Part shown: in pieces, positions 1-6,985 of the stretch
How positions within the stretch are numbered: position 1 is the first letter of the stretch
Layout of the letters: each line of letters begins with the position of its first letter
NCBI GenBank assembly: GCA_019747795.1
Contig: JAIEQK010000051.1
Span: 1-33,426, forward strand
DNA: 33,426 nt
Direction: 5' to 3'
Source: Gammaproteobacteria bacterium
GTDB taxonomy: Bacteria > Pseudomonadota > Gammaproteobacteria > Ga0077536
Position numbers and translations under genes: made by a program
The notes under the pieces: generated by a model
The model's database searches: none
What the model was told of the DNA's origin: nothing
Seen by the model: the letters and a program-made list of their open reading frames with translations, nothing else

Positions 1-1
1 C

Positions 2-970
2 GCGAGCGGCGCCTTCGCCCGCGAGGCGCGGCTGGCCGACGGCGGCGTGCGGCTGCGCCGCCTGCGCGACGGCGCGCGCATCGAGGTGCTGGTGGTGAAG
101 GACGCCAGCGTACGCGCGCTGAAACTCGTCGCCGGCGAGATCGACCTCGCCCAGGGCAACCTGCCGCCGGAGATGCTCGACTGGCTGGGCACGCAGGCCG
201 GCGTGACCGTGATGGCGCGGCCCGGGACCACCTACAGCTACCTGGGGCTCGCGCTCGCCCACCCCGCGCTCGCCGACAGACGCGTGCGCGAGGCGCTCAG
301 CCTGGCCATCGATCGCGAGGCCATCACGCGCCATCTCTTTCGCGGTCTCGCGCGGCCGGCCGGCGGTCTGCTGCCGGCCAGCCACTGGGCCGCGGCGGAT
401 CTCGCGCCGCCGCCTTACGACCCGGCGCGTGCCCGCGCGCTGCTGGCCGAGGCCGGCTACGGCGCGCGGCCGCTTCGGCTGCGCTACAAGACCTCGGCCG
501 ACGCGTTCCGCCTGCGCGTGGCGACCGCGCTGCAGGCGCAGCTCGCGCAGGTGGGCGTGGAACTCGCGATCGACAGCCTGGACTGGGCGACCTTCTACGC
601 CGACGTCAGCCACGGGCGCTTCGAGCTCTACGGGCTCTCCTTCGTCGGCGTGAGCCTGCCCGACATCTTTCGCCAGGTCTTCCACGGCAGTGCGCGGCCG
701 CCGGCGGGGCTCAACCGCGGTGGCTACGCGGCACCCGACACCGACAGGCTGATCGAGGCGGCCGAAGCCGAGACCGACGACGCGCGCCGTGTGGCGCTGT
801 ACCGGGCGGTGCAGCGGCGCGTGGAGTACGATCTGCCGCTCCTTCCCCTCTGGTTCGAGGATCAGACCGCGGTGCTTCGACGCGAACTCCACGACTACGA
901 ACTCGATGCCCAGGGCAGCTTCGACGGGCTGGCGCGGGTGCGACGGGTGACGGCCGATGGCGGACGTTGA
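2..970 (+). CDS. ABC transporter substrate-binding protein, family 5 (peptide type), 5' truncated
   Basis: This is the C-terminal part of a periplasmic solute-binding protein of the oligopeptide/dipeptide/murein-peptide class (SBP_bac_5). The frame is already open at base 2, so the start lies left of the window. Recognisable pieces are 'RVREALSLAIDREAI' followed by 'YDPARARALLAEAGY', the usual hinge and domain II signatures of this family, then a C-terminal 'RVEYDLPLLPLWFEDQ' segment. It should bind a peptide in the periplasm and pass it to a DppB/DppC-type channel; such permeases lie about 3.2 kb downstream on the same strand. The next gene starts 14 nt before this one ends, which suggests translational coupling. 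The family is clear. The substrate is not visible, although the neighbourhood (YkuD, NagZ) makes murein peptides an attractive guess. Confidence 0.9.
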   Translation, partial: ASGAFAREARLADGGVRLRRLRDGARIEVLVVKDASVRALKLVAGEIDLAQGNLPPEMLDWLGTQAGVTVMARPGTTYSYLGLALAHPALADRRVREALSLAIDREAITRHLFRGLARPAGGLLPASHWAAADLAPPPYDPARARALLAEAGYGARPLRLRYKTSADAFRLRVATALQAQLAQVGVELAIDSLDWATFYADVSHGRFELYGLSFVGVSLPDIFRQVFHGSARPPAGLNRGGYAAPDTDRLIEAAEAETDDARRVALYRAVQRRVEYDLPLLPLWFEDQTAVLRRELHDYELDAQGSFDGLARVRRVTADGGR

Positions 971-1445
971 ACGCATCGAAGTCGACCTCGGCCGCCAGGA
1001 GCTGCGCCTGCTGGACGGCGCGCGGGTGCTGGCCCGCTACGCGGTGTCCACCGCGCGCAACGGGGCGGGCGAGATCATGAACAGCGAGTGCACGCCGCGC
1101 GGCGCGCACGCCATCGCCGAGAAGATCGGCGCCGGCTGCGTGCCGAACACGGTGTTCGTCGCGCGTCGTCCGACCGGCGAGATCTACGACGCCGAGTTCG
1201 CGGCCCGCCATCCGGGGCGCGACTGGATCCTGACCCGCATCCTGTGGCTCACGGGGCTCGAGCCCGGTTTCAACGCCGGCGGCGAGCGCGACACCCACGC
1301 CCGCTACATCTACCTGCACGGTACGCCCGACAGCACGCCGCTCGGCGTCGCCGGTTCGCGGGGCTGCGTGCGCATGCGCAATGCCGACATCCTGGAACTG
1401 TTCGAGCGGGTGGCGGTCGGCACCCGGGTCGACATTCGCGAATGA
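957..1445 (+). CDS. YkuD-domain L,D-transpeptidase/L,D-carboxypeptidase-like protein without signal peptide
   Basis: This 162-residue protein consists almost entirely of a YkuD catalytic domain. The active-site signature is complete: HGTP at residues 121-124 and SRGCVRM at 134-140, with Cys137 as nucleophile. YkuD enzymes normally cross-link peptidoglycan in the periplasm, but this one starts directly with the domain ('MADVERIEVDLGRQELRLL') and shows no signal peptide or membrane anchor. The ATG at 957 overlaps the upstream binding-protein gene by 14 nt. From memory, the arrangement resembles the small cytoplasmic YkuD proteins such as Acinetobacter ElsL/LdtK, which act as L,D-carboxypeptidases on recycled murein tetrapeptides. 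Placement beside a peptide ABC transporter and nagZ fits that role. The YkuD fold is certain; cytoplasmic carboxypeptidase activity is inferred. Confidence 0.9.
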   Translation: MADVERIEVDLGRQELRLLDGARVLARYAVSTARNGAGEIMNSECTPRGAHAIAEKIGAGCVPNTVFVARRPTGEIYDAEFAARHPGRDWILTRILWLTGLEPGFNAGGERDTHARYIYLHGTPDSTPLGVAGSRGCVRMRNADILELFERVAVGTRVDIRE

Positions 1446-1530
1446 GCGACGGGCGCTCAAGGCCTGCGGCCCACGGCCGATGGACGACGGGCCGGCACTT
1501 GCCGTGAACACCGCTTCCTCGAGACCGTCC

Positions 1531-2445
1531 ATGCGCGCCATCCTTCGTTCGCTTCGCCCACGCGTCGCCTGGGTGCTGCTCGGCCTGTTGGGGTCGACCA
1601 CGGTGGCCGCGGTCGACGCCGAGTTCTCCTGGGCCTCGCTGAGCGCCGAACAGCGCTACGTCCTGCAGCGCTACGCGGGGCAGTGGTCGCGGGCGAGCGT
1701 CGCGTCGCGGCGCACGATGGTGATGCGTGCGAACGCCATGCTGGTGGCGAGCCATGCAAAGAGCAGTCAGTCGGAACCGGCCGGCGAGCCAGGCCCGGGC
1801 GAGTCGGTTGCCGAGGATGAAGGTGTGAGCACGGCGCGCGATAAAGCTCATGCCGATTCCCCGCGCCGCAAGCCAGTGGCGAGTCAGACGGCAAGACTGT
1901 CGAGTAGCGAGGCCGTGCTCTCGGCGCACAGCTCCAAGCTGCGCGCGCGCCTGCGGGAGACCCCTGGCCTGTCCCTTGCCGAAAGGAAGGACGTGCTGGA
2001 GCGGTGGTCGAAGCTGTCGCCGCGGGAGCGCATAGCACTGGTCGAGCGCTACGCGAACACCTTCATCGACAACGAGGAGATCACGTTGCAGCGCGCATTG
2101 CGCGAGGGCACCATTCGCGCGTCCAAGCTGCAGCGCGGACTGGTGACGGAGCGCATCACGCCGCGCGACGCGGCGGCGGCCATGCGCGATGGTAAGTTGA
2201 GCACCAAGACCTTGCGCGCGGCATTGCCCGACGATCTGGACGTCGCCTTCGAAATCGAGACCGCCGCCCGCACAGGCGAGGACCCGCCGCCGCTCGACGG
2301 TCGATTGACCGACACGGTGCGCCGCAACCGCAAGGAGGGCGGCGAGCTGGCCGCCTCCTCCAAGTCCACCGACCGTCCCATCACCGACATACGCAAGGCG
2401 GCAGCCAGTACCGCGGCTGGACGTGTCGAGCGAGGTGAGCGGTAA
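1531..2445 (+). CDS. exported DUF3106-like protein
   Basis: This is a 304-residue protein of unknown function. I chose the ATG at 1531 because it puts a signal peptide at the N-terminus: basic start, a hydrophobic run 'VAWVLLGLLG', and a likely cut near residue 27-30. The same frame is open further upstream, but that part overlaps the YkuD gene. The mature part is charged and mostly helical in appearance. Two stretches, 'LSAEQRYVLQRYAGQW' near residue 37 and 'VLERWSKLSPRERIALV' near residue 156, resemble the W-x-x-LSPEER pattern of DUF3106 proteins. A Ser/Glu/Lys-rich linker lies between them. It follows the YkuD gene by 85 nt on the same strand. The export signal is well supported; the DUF3106 assignment rests on motif resemblance only. 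Confidence 0.6.
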   Translation: MRAILRSLRPRVAWVLLGLLGSTTVAAVDAEFSWASLSAEQRYVLQRYAGQWSRASVASRRTMVMRANAMLVASHAKSSQSEPAGEPGPGESVAEDEGVSTARDKAHADSPRRKPVASQTARLSSSEAVLSAHSSKLRARLRETPGLSLAERKDVLERWSKLSPRERIALVERYANTFIDNEEITLQRALREGTIRASKLQRGLVTERITPRDAAAAMRDGKLSTKTLRAALPDDLDVAFEIETAARTGEDPPPLDGRLTDTVRRNRKEGGELAASSKSTDRPITDIRKAAASTAAGRVERGER

Positions 2446-2571
2446 GCCCGCCGCCCGCATTGTTGCAAATTGTGAACTAGGACCGGGCGCGCGCCTCAAG
2501 GCAAAGGCCCCGGCGGCCGATAGGGCAGCCAACAACCCTTATCCCGCCTCGCGCGGAGCGGAGCCAGCGCC

Positions 2572-3576
2572 ATGCCGAAGCCGTCCCTCGATGTTCACGC
2601 CGCCGTCGGCGCGCAGCCTGTGATTCCGTACCCCGCGGAGCGGGGCGCGAAGAGGGCGCAGTCGAAGCCGCCACGCTGGTCGCGCCTGATCACGGTCCAT
2701 CCCTGTTTCATCGACGGCGTGCGCACGCTGGTGCACGCGCGCGGCCTGGAGAAGTCCCGCGAGCTGTTCGTCCGGCTCGAGGCCTACGCGCGCCGCCACG
2801 GCTTTCGCCTGCTGGCCGATCGCCGCCGCCGCGAGCTGACCTGCCGCGACGAGCGCCGCCGCCTGGCGCCGCTCCTGCTGTTCGCCGCCGGCCTGCTCGG
2901 CCAGGGCGTGCAGGCGGCCGACGGCGAGCTGCGCGACGGGCCGACGGCCGTGGTGCCGACCATCGATGTGATCGGCGAGCGCCCGACGGCGCCCGGCGGT
3001 CGCGACTACCTGATCGAGGCCGGCAAGCGTTTCGTGTCGCGCCCTCACGGTACGACCGAACTGATCCTCGGCATCGCCGAGGAGGTCAAGGCCAAGGGCG
3101 AGAAGCACCGCGTTCGCACGCGCGGCATCCACATGCCGGCGGAGTACACCGACAGCTTCGTCGACCGTTACGACTACACCCTGCCGACCGCCTGCGGTGA
3201 GGCGACCTTCAGCTATTACGAGGGCGAGGGCTTCGGCGCGCTCGGCTACCACGCCGGCCGCGGGACGGTGATCCTGGACGTGCTGGCTGGTGGCGGGCCG
3301 TTCTCGGCGCCGCGCCTGTGGGGTCCCTACGACCAGGTGCTGAACGCCAACATCCGCATGGACCTGATGATGGGCGACGGCCTCAAGGACGGCATGGGCC
3401 TGCTGCAGGCGTCCTACAAGATCGGCCTCGTGCCGGTGATGCGCAAGGCGACCAAGAACTACTACGGAGAGCTCTACGCGCGCGCGGTGCTGGACGCCGC
3501 CAACTGCGTGATGCCGAACTCGCCGGCCGTGATCCAGGCGGCGGCGCAGAACACCATGGCCGCGGTCGAGGAGTAA
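2572..3576 (+). CDS. unknown protein with an internal signal/anchor-like segment
   Basis: I do not recognise this 334-residue protein. Residues 1-97 are basic and look cytoplasmic ('VRTLVHARGLEKSRELFVRL'). They end in a strongly basic cluster (RDERRR, 92-97). A hydrophobic stretch follows at 98-115, finishing in 'GQGVQAADGE', which looks like a signal-peptide core with an A-x-A cleavage site. The remaining ~215 residues are neutral and contain aromatic, Gly-rich patches. They would therefore lie outside the inner membrane. After the segment comes 'PTIDVIGERP', which loosely recalls a TonB-box-like strand; this is a resemblance only. Either the true start lies inside the frame, or this is a type II membrane protein with a cytoplasmic head. 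An independent promoter could lie in the 126-nt gap upstream, but no convincing -35/-10 pair was seen. Confidence 0.65.
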   Translation: MPKPSLDVHAAVGAQPVIPYPAERGAKRAQSKPPRWSRLITVHPCFIDGVRTLVHARGLEKSRELFVRLEAYARRHGFRLLADRRRRELTCRDERRRLAPLLLFAAGLLGQGVQAADGELRDGPTAVVPTIDVIGERPTAPGGRDYLIEAGKRFVSRPHGTTELILGIAEEVKAKGEKHRVRTRGIHMPAEYTDSFVDRYDYTLPTACGEATFSYYEGEGFGALGYHAGRGTVILDVLAGGGPFSAPRLWGPYDQVLNANIRMDLMMGDGLKDGMGLLQASYKIGLVPVMRKATKNYYGELYARAVLDAANCVMPNSPAVIQAAAQNTMAAVEE

Positions 3577-3585
3577 GGGCGCGCC

Positions 3586-4089
3586 TCAGCGCTGCCCGCG
3601 CGCGATCTCGTCGATGATGGCGCGCGCGAGTTTCTTCACCTTGGCGTCGTAGAGCACCAGCTCGCCGCCGGTGCGCACCGCCGCCATGGCGAGCGTGCCG
3701 AGCAGGAACAAGAGCAGGATGGCGAGCAGCCAGGCGACGAAGTAGGCCACGCTCACGTCCCGCGGCGCGGCACCGGGCGCCTGGCTGTCCTCAGGCAGGC
3801 GCGCCGCGTCGGGGCGCACGCCAAGGTCGAGCTGGCGCCGCGCGTCGCTGGCCGCGCCGCGCACCGCCTTGTCGATGTGCGAGCCGCGCTCGATCGCGCG
3901 AGCGAAGCCGTCGATGTTGGACGGGTCGTGGTACAGCGACCAGGCGCTGACGATGACGGTCAGCGCCACCACCAGGCCGAACACCATCAGCAGCATGCCG
4001 AAGCCGCGCGCTGCGAGGTGCATGACGCGATGACCGCGCTCGGTCCAGTGTTCGGGCGGCGGATCCTGCTTGAATTCGAAACGGGCCAC
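3586..4089 (-). CDS. two-span inner-membrane protein of unknown function
   Basis: This 167-residue minus-strand protein starts with GTG at 4089. It has two clear hydrophobic helices, about residues 30-50 ('GFGMLLMVFGLVVALTVIVS') and 113-137 ('VAYFVAWLLAILLLFLLGTL'). Between them is a ~60-residue polar loop containing a Pro/Asp-rich part. The tail is basic and helical ('DAKVKKLARAIIDEIARGQR'), probably cytoplasmic. No family comes to mind. It is convergent with the upstream unknown gene, 9 nt separating their stop codons, and divergent from the permease gene, 76 nt between starts. It is the only minus-strand gene among the first 15 kb and interrupts the link between the binding protein and the permeases. 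Confidence 0.7.
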   Translation of the reverse strand: MARFEFKQDPPPEHWTERGHRVMHLAARGFGMLLMVFGLVVALTVIVSAWSLYHDPSNIDGFARAIERGSHIDKAVRGAASDARRQLDLGVRPDAARLPEDSQAPGAAPRDVSVAYFVAWLLAILLLFLLGTLAMAAVRTGGELVLYDAKVKKLARAIIDEIARGQR

Positions 4090-4129
4090 GCCGCGATTCT
4101 ACACGAGGCCGGCGGCCGCCCCGGTTGGC

Positions 4130-4157
4130 TTGCCTGCGCGCCGCAATGGGCTACAGT
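4130..4157 (+). promoter_or_regulatory. candidate sigma-70 promoter for the permease genes
   Basis: TTGCCT at 4130-4135 and TACAGT at 4152-4157 are separated by 16 nt, each matching four of six consensus bases. A start of transcription about seven bases after the -10 box would fall almost on the ATG at 4166, giving a leaderless or near-leaderless message. No Shine-Dalgarno sequence is evident before the ATG. Confidence 0.3.
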
Positions 4158-4165
4158 CGCCGCCC

Positions 4166-5095
4166 ATGCGTCCTCTGTTACTGGTGGTGCCGAAGCTGGC
4201 CAGCGCGCTCGTCGTCGCGCTCGGTGTGGCATCGCTGGTGTTCCTGCTGCTGCACCTGGTGCCGGGCGACCCGGTGGAGGTGATGCTCGGCGACTACGCC
4301 GGCGCGGCGGACCGCGCCGCGTTGCGCGCGCGGCTCGGGCTCGACCTGCCGCTCATCGAACAATGGCTGCGTTTCCTCGCCGGCCTCGCGCGCGGCGACC
4401 TCGGCGTGTCATTGCACAGCGGCGACACGGTGCGCGCATTGCTCGCTCGCCACTTCGCCGCAACCGCGCTGCTCGCGCTCGCCGCGTTCTGCGTGGCGCT
4501 CGCGCTCGGGCTGCCGCTCGGCGCGCTCGCCGCGCTCCACGCCGGGCGGCGCCTGGACGGGCTCGCCAGCGCCTTCGCGGTGCTGGGCATGTCGCTGCCG
4601 AGCTTCGTGCTCGGGCCGCTCTTGCTGATCCTGTTCGCGGCGCGGCTGCGCTGGTTTCCGATCGGCGGCGCCGAGAGCGCGGCCAGCCTGGTGCTGCCGG
4701 CCGTGACCTTGGGACTCGGGCTCGCCGCGGTGCTCGCACGCATGACCCGCGCGGCGCTGCTGGACGTGCAGAACCAGCCTTTCGTGCTCGCCGCGCGCGC
4801 GCGCGGCGTGGGCGAGGCGGCGGTGCTCTTGCGCCACGCGGCGCGCAACGCCGCGCTGCCGGTGGTCACCGTGCTCGGCCTGCAGCTCGGCGCGCTGCTC
4901 GGCGGCGCGGTGGTGACCGAGACGGTGTTCGACTGGCCCGGTGTGGGGCAGCTCTTGATCGAAGCCATCCAGCGTCGCGACTACCCGGTGGTGCAGGGCG
5001 CGGTGCTCCTGATCGCGCTCTGCTACATCGGCGTGAACGCGCTGGTCGAACTTCTCTACGCGTGGCTCGACCCGCGCATCGGCGGCGCGCGATGA
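4166..5095 (+). CDS. ABC transporter permease, DppB/OppB type
   Basis: This 309-residue integral membrane protein is one of the two channel subunits of a peptide-class ABC importer. It begins 'MRPLLLVVPKLASALVVA', the first span of DppB/OppB proteins, followed by 'HLVPGDPVEVMLG' and 'ARLGLDLPLIEQWLRFLAG', both typical of the family. The cytoplasmic EAA loop, which docks the ATPase, is 'ARARGVGEAAVLLRHAARNA', and the late 'ETVFDWPGVGQLLIEAI' segment is also diagnostic. The ATG at 4166 was preferred over an upstream extension because it gives the normal family start and length. Its stop overlaps the next permease start (ATGA). No ATP-binding subunit is present in the window. The likely partner is the binding protein at the left edge, by strand and family. 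Confidence 0.93.
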   Translation: MRPLLLVVPKLASALVVALGVASLVFLLLHLVPGDPVEVMLGDYAGAADRAALRARLGLDLPLIEQWLRFLAGLARGDLGVSLHSGDTVRALLARHFAATALLALAAFCVALALGLPLGALAALHAGRRLDGLASAFAVLGMSLPSFVLGPLLLILFAARLRWFPIGGAESAASLVLPAVTLGLGLAAVLARMTRAALLDVQNQPFVLAARARGVGEAAVLLRHAARNAALPVVTVLGLQLGALLGGAVVTETVFDWPGVGQLLIEAIQRRDYPVVQGAVLLIALCYIGVNALVELLYAWLDPRIGGAR

Positions 5096-5898
5096 GGTAC
5101 GCCCGCCGCGCTGCGTTGGCGGTGCTCCTCGTGTGGCTCGCGCTGGCGCTCGTGGCGGACGTGCTGCCGCTCGCGCCGAACGCGGTCGATCTGCCCGGCA
5201 TCCTCGCCGCGCCCGACGCCGAGCACTGGCTCGGCCGGGACGACCTGGGGCGCGCGGTGGGCGCACGCCTGGTGCAGGGCGCGCAGGTCTCGCTGCTGGT
5301 GTCTGTGCTGGTGGTGACCTTGACCACGTGCTTCGGCACGGCGCTCGGCCTCTTCGCCGGCTGGCGCGGCGGCCTGGTCGACGCGCTCCTGATGCGGGTC
5401 ACGGAGCTCTTCCTGGCCTTTCCCGGCATCCTGCTCGCCATCGCCCTGGCCGGGGTGCTGGGGCCAGGCCTCGGCAACGTGGTGCTCGCGCTGGGCGCGG
5501 TCGGCTGGGTCGGCTTCGCGCGCCTGGCGCGCGCGCAGACGCTGGCGCTCCGCGACCGCGACCACGTGCAGGTCGCCCACGCCCTCGGCCAGCCGCCGCT
5601 CGTCATCGTGTTGCGCCACGTGCTGCCGCTCCTGGCCGGTCCCTTGATCGTCGAGGCGAGCTTCGCCGCCGCCGCCACCGTGGTGGCCGAGGCCGGGCTG
5701 TCGTTCCTGGGCCTCGGCGTGCAGCCGCCCACGCCGTCCTGGGGCAGCATGCTGCGCGATGGCGCGCGCTACCTGCTGGTCGCGCCGCACTTGGTCCTGG
5801 TCCCGGGGCTCGCGCTCGCGAGCCTGGTGGTGGCGCTCAACCTGCTCGGCGATGCGCTGCGCGATCGCCTGGACCCGCGTGCGGTCAGGCTACACTAG
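5092..5898 (+). CDS. ABC transporter permease, DppC/OppC type
   Basis: This is a 268-residue inner-membrane protein and second channel subunit of the peptide-class importer. Family features are the N-terminal span, then 'HWLGRDDLGRAVGARLVQGA' (the DppC hallmark 'LGTDxxGRDxxSR' in variant form). The transmembrane block includes 'FLAFPGILLAIALAGVLGPG', and the ending is 'AGLSFLGLGVQPPTPSWGSM'. The EAA-like loop is in the 'RDHVQVAHALGQPPLVIVLR' region. The gene starts in an ATGA overlap with the DppB-type gene and ends 25 nt before nagZ. It is slightly shorter than many DppC proteins because the N-terminal cytoplasmic tail is short. The function is secure at family level; the transported substrate is inferred only from neighbours. 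Confidence 0.93.
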   Translation: MRYARRAALAVLLVWLALALVADVLPLAPNAVDLPGILAAPDAEHWLGRDDLGRAVGARLVQGAQVSLLVSVLVVTLTTCFGTALGLFAGWRGGLVDALLMRVTELFLAFPGILLAIALAGVLGPGLGNVVLALGAVGWVGFARLARAQTLALRDRDHVQVAHALGQPPLVIVLRHVLPLLAGPLIVEASFAAAATVVAEAGLSFLGLGVQPPTPSWGSMLRDGARYLLVAPHLVLVPGLALASLVVALNLLGDALRDRLDPRAVRLH

Positions 5899-5923
5899 GC
5901 CATCCCATCGCCAGCCTGCGCCC

Positions 5924-6985
5924 ATGCTCGGACCCTTGATGATCGATGTCGAAGGCACGACGCTCAGTCCTGCCGATCGCGACGTGCTGCGTCACCCGCT
6001 GGTCGGCGGCGTGATCCTGTTCGCGCGCAACTACGAGAGCCCGGCGCAGGTCGCGGCGCTCACCGCCGAGATCCACGCGCTGCGCGAGCCGCGGCTCCTG
6101 ATCGCGGTCGACCAGGAGGGCGGGCGGGTGCAACGCTTCCGCCAGGGCTTCAGCGAGCTGCCGGCGCTGGCGCGGCTGGGCGAGGTGTACGACCGCGCGC
6201 CGGAGGCGGCGCTCGCGTTGGCCGCCGACTGCGCCTGGCTGATGGCGAACGAGCTGCGCGCGGTGGGCGTGGATTTCAGCTTCGCGCCGGTGCTCGATCT
6301 GCAGAGCCCGCAGAGCACCGTGATCGGCGAGCGCGCGCTGCACGCCGATGGCGCGACGGTGGCGCGGCTGGCGCGGGCCTACATCGCCCAGCTGCACCGC
6401 TGCGGCATGGCGGCGGTGGGCAAGCATTTTCCCGGGCATGGGCTGGTCGTCGCCGACTCCCACCACGAGCTGCCGGTCGACGAGCGCGACTACATCGATC
6501 TGCAGCAGGCCGACCTGGTGCCGTTCCGCGCGGCCATCGCCGCGGGTATCGAGGGCATCATGACCGCGCACGTCCTCTACCCGCGCGTCGACGCGGCGGT
6601 GGCCGGCTACTCGCGCCACTGGATTCGTCATGTGCTGCGCGAAGAGCTGCATTTCAGCGGTGCGGTGTTCAGTGACGACCTCAGCATGGCGGGCGCCGAC
6701 CTCGGCCAGAACTACGGCGCGCGCGCGCGGCAGGCGCTGGACGCCGGCTGCGACGTGCTCCTGGTGTGCAACAACCGCGCGGGCGCGCTGGAGGTGATCG
6801 ACGCGCTGCCGGACCGCGCCTGGCCCGAGACCCAGGTGCGGCTGATGCGCATGCACGCGCGCGGCGCGGCCCCCGACCTGGCCGCGCTGAAGGCCGGCGA
6901 CGAATGGCGTGAGATCAGCGCGCGCGTGCTGCGCCTGGCGGACAGTCCCGAACTCGACCTCGCCGATGACCGCCGCCCGGCGTGA
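5924..6985 (+). CDS. nagZ: beta-N-acetylhexosaminidase NagZ
   Basis: NagZ is a cytoplasmic glycoside hydrolase family 3 enzyme. It removes GlcNAc from GlcNAc-anhydroMurNAc-peptides during peptidoglycan recycling. The 353-residue sequence begins 'MLGPLMIDVEGTTLS', as is usual for proteobacterial NagZ. It contains 'VDQEGGRVQRF' (substrate loop), 'KHFPGHG' at residues 167-173 with the His/Asp acid-base loop ('ADSHHELP') just after, and 'SDDLSM' at 250-255 carrying the nucleophilic Asp. The length is slightly above the usual ~340 because of the C-terminal tail. It follows the permease gene by 25 nt, and its end overlaps the TraB-family start by 20 nt. A TACACT sequence at 5891-5896 could be a -10 element, but read-through from the permeases is equally likely. 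Confidence 0.97.
   Translation: MLGPLMIDVEGTTLSPADRDVLRHPLVGGVILFARNYESPAQVAALTAEIHALREPRLLIAVDQEGGRVQRFRQGFSELPALARLGEVYDRAPEAALALAADCAWLMANELRAVGVDFSFAPVLDLQSPQSTVIGERALHADGATVARLARAYIAQLHRCGMAAVGKHFPGHGLVVADSHHELPVDERDYIDLQQADLVPFRAAIAAGIEGIMTAHVLYPRVDAAVAGYSRHWIRHVLREELHFSGAVFSDDLSMAGADLGQNYGARARQALDAGCDVLLVCNNRAGALEVIDALPDRAWPETQVRLMRMHARGAAPDLAALKAGDEWREISARVLRLADSPELDLADDRRPA

Noticed and set aside
2446-2571. Possible riboswitch-like structured leader before the unknown gene at 2572
   Set aside because: A 'GGCAAAGG' stretch briefly suggested a c-di-GMP-type aptamer, but the conserved core bases and pairing pattern are not present.
3877-5091. Long upstream extension of the DppC-type permease frame
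   Set aside because: The extension is Arg/Ala-rich low-complexity sequence covering the DppB gene in another frame; the ATG at 5092 in an ATGA overlap is the natural start.
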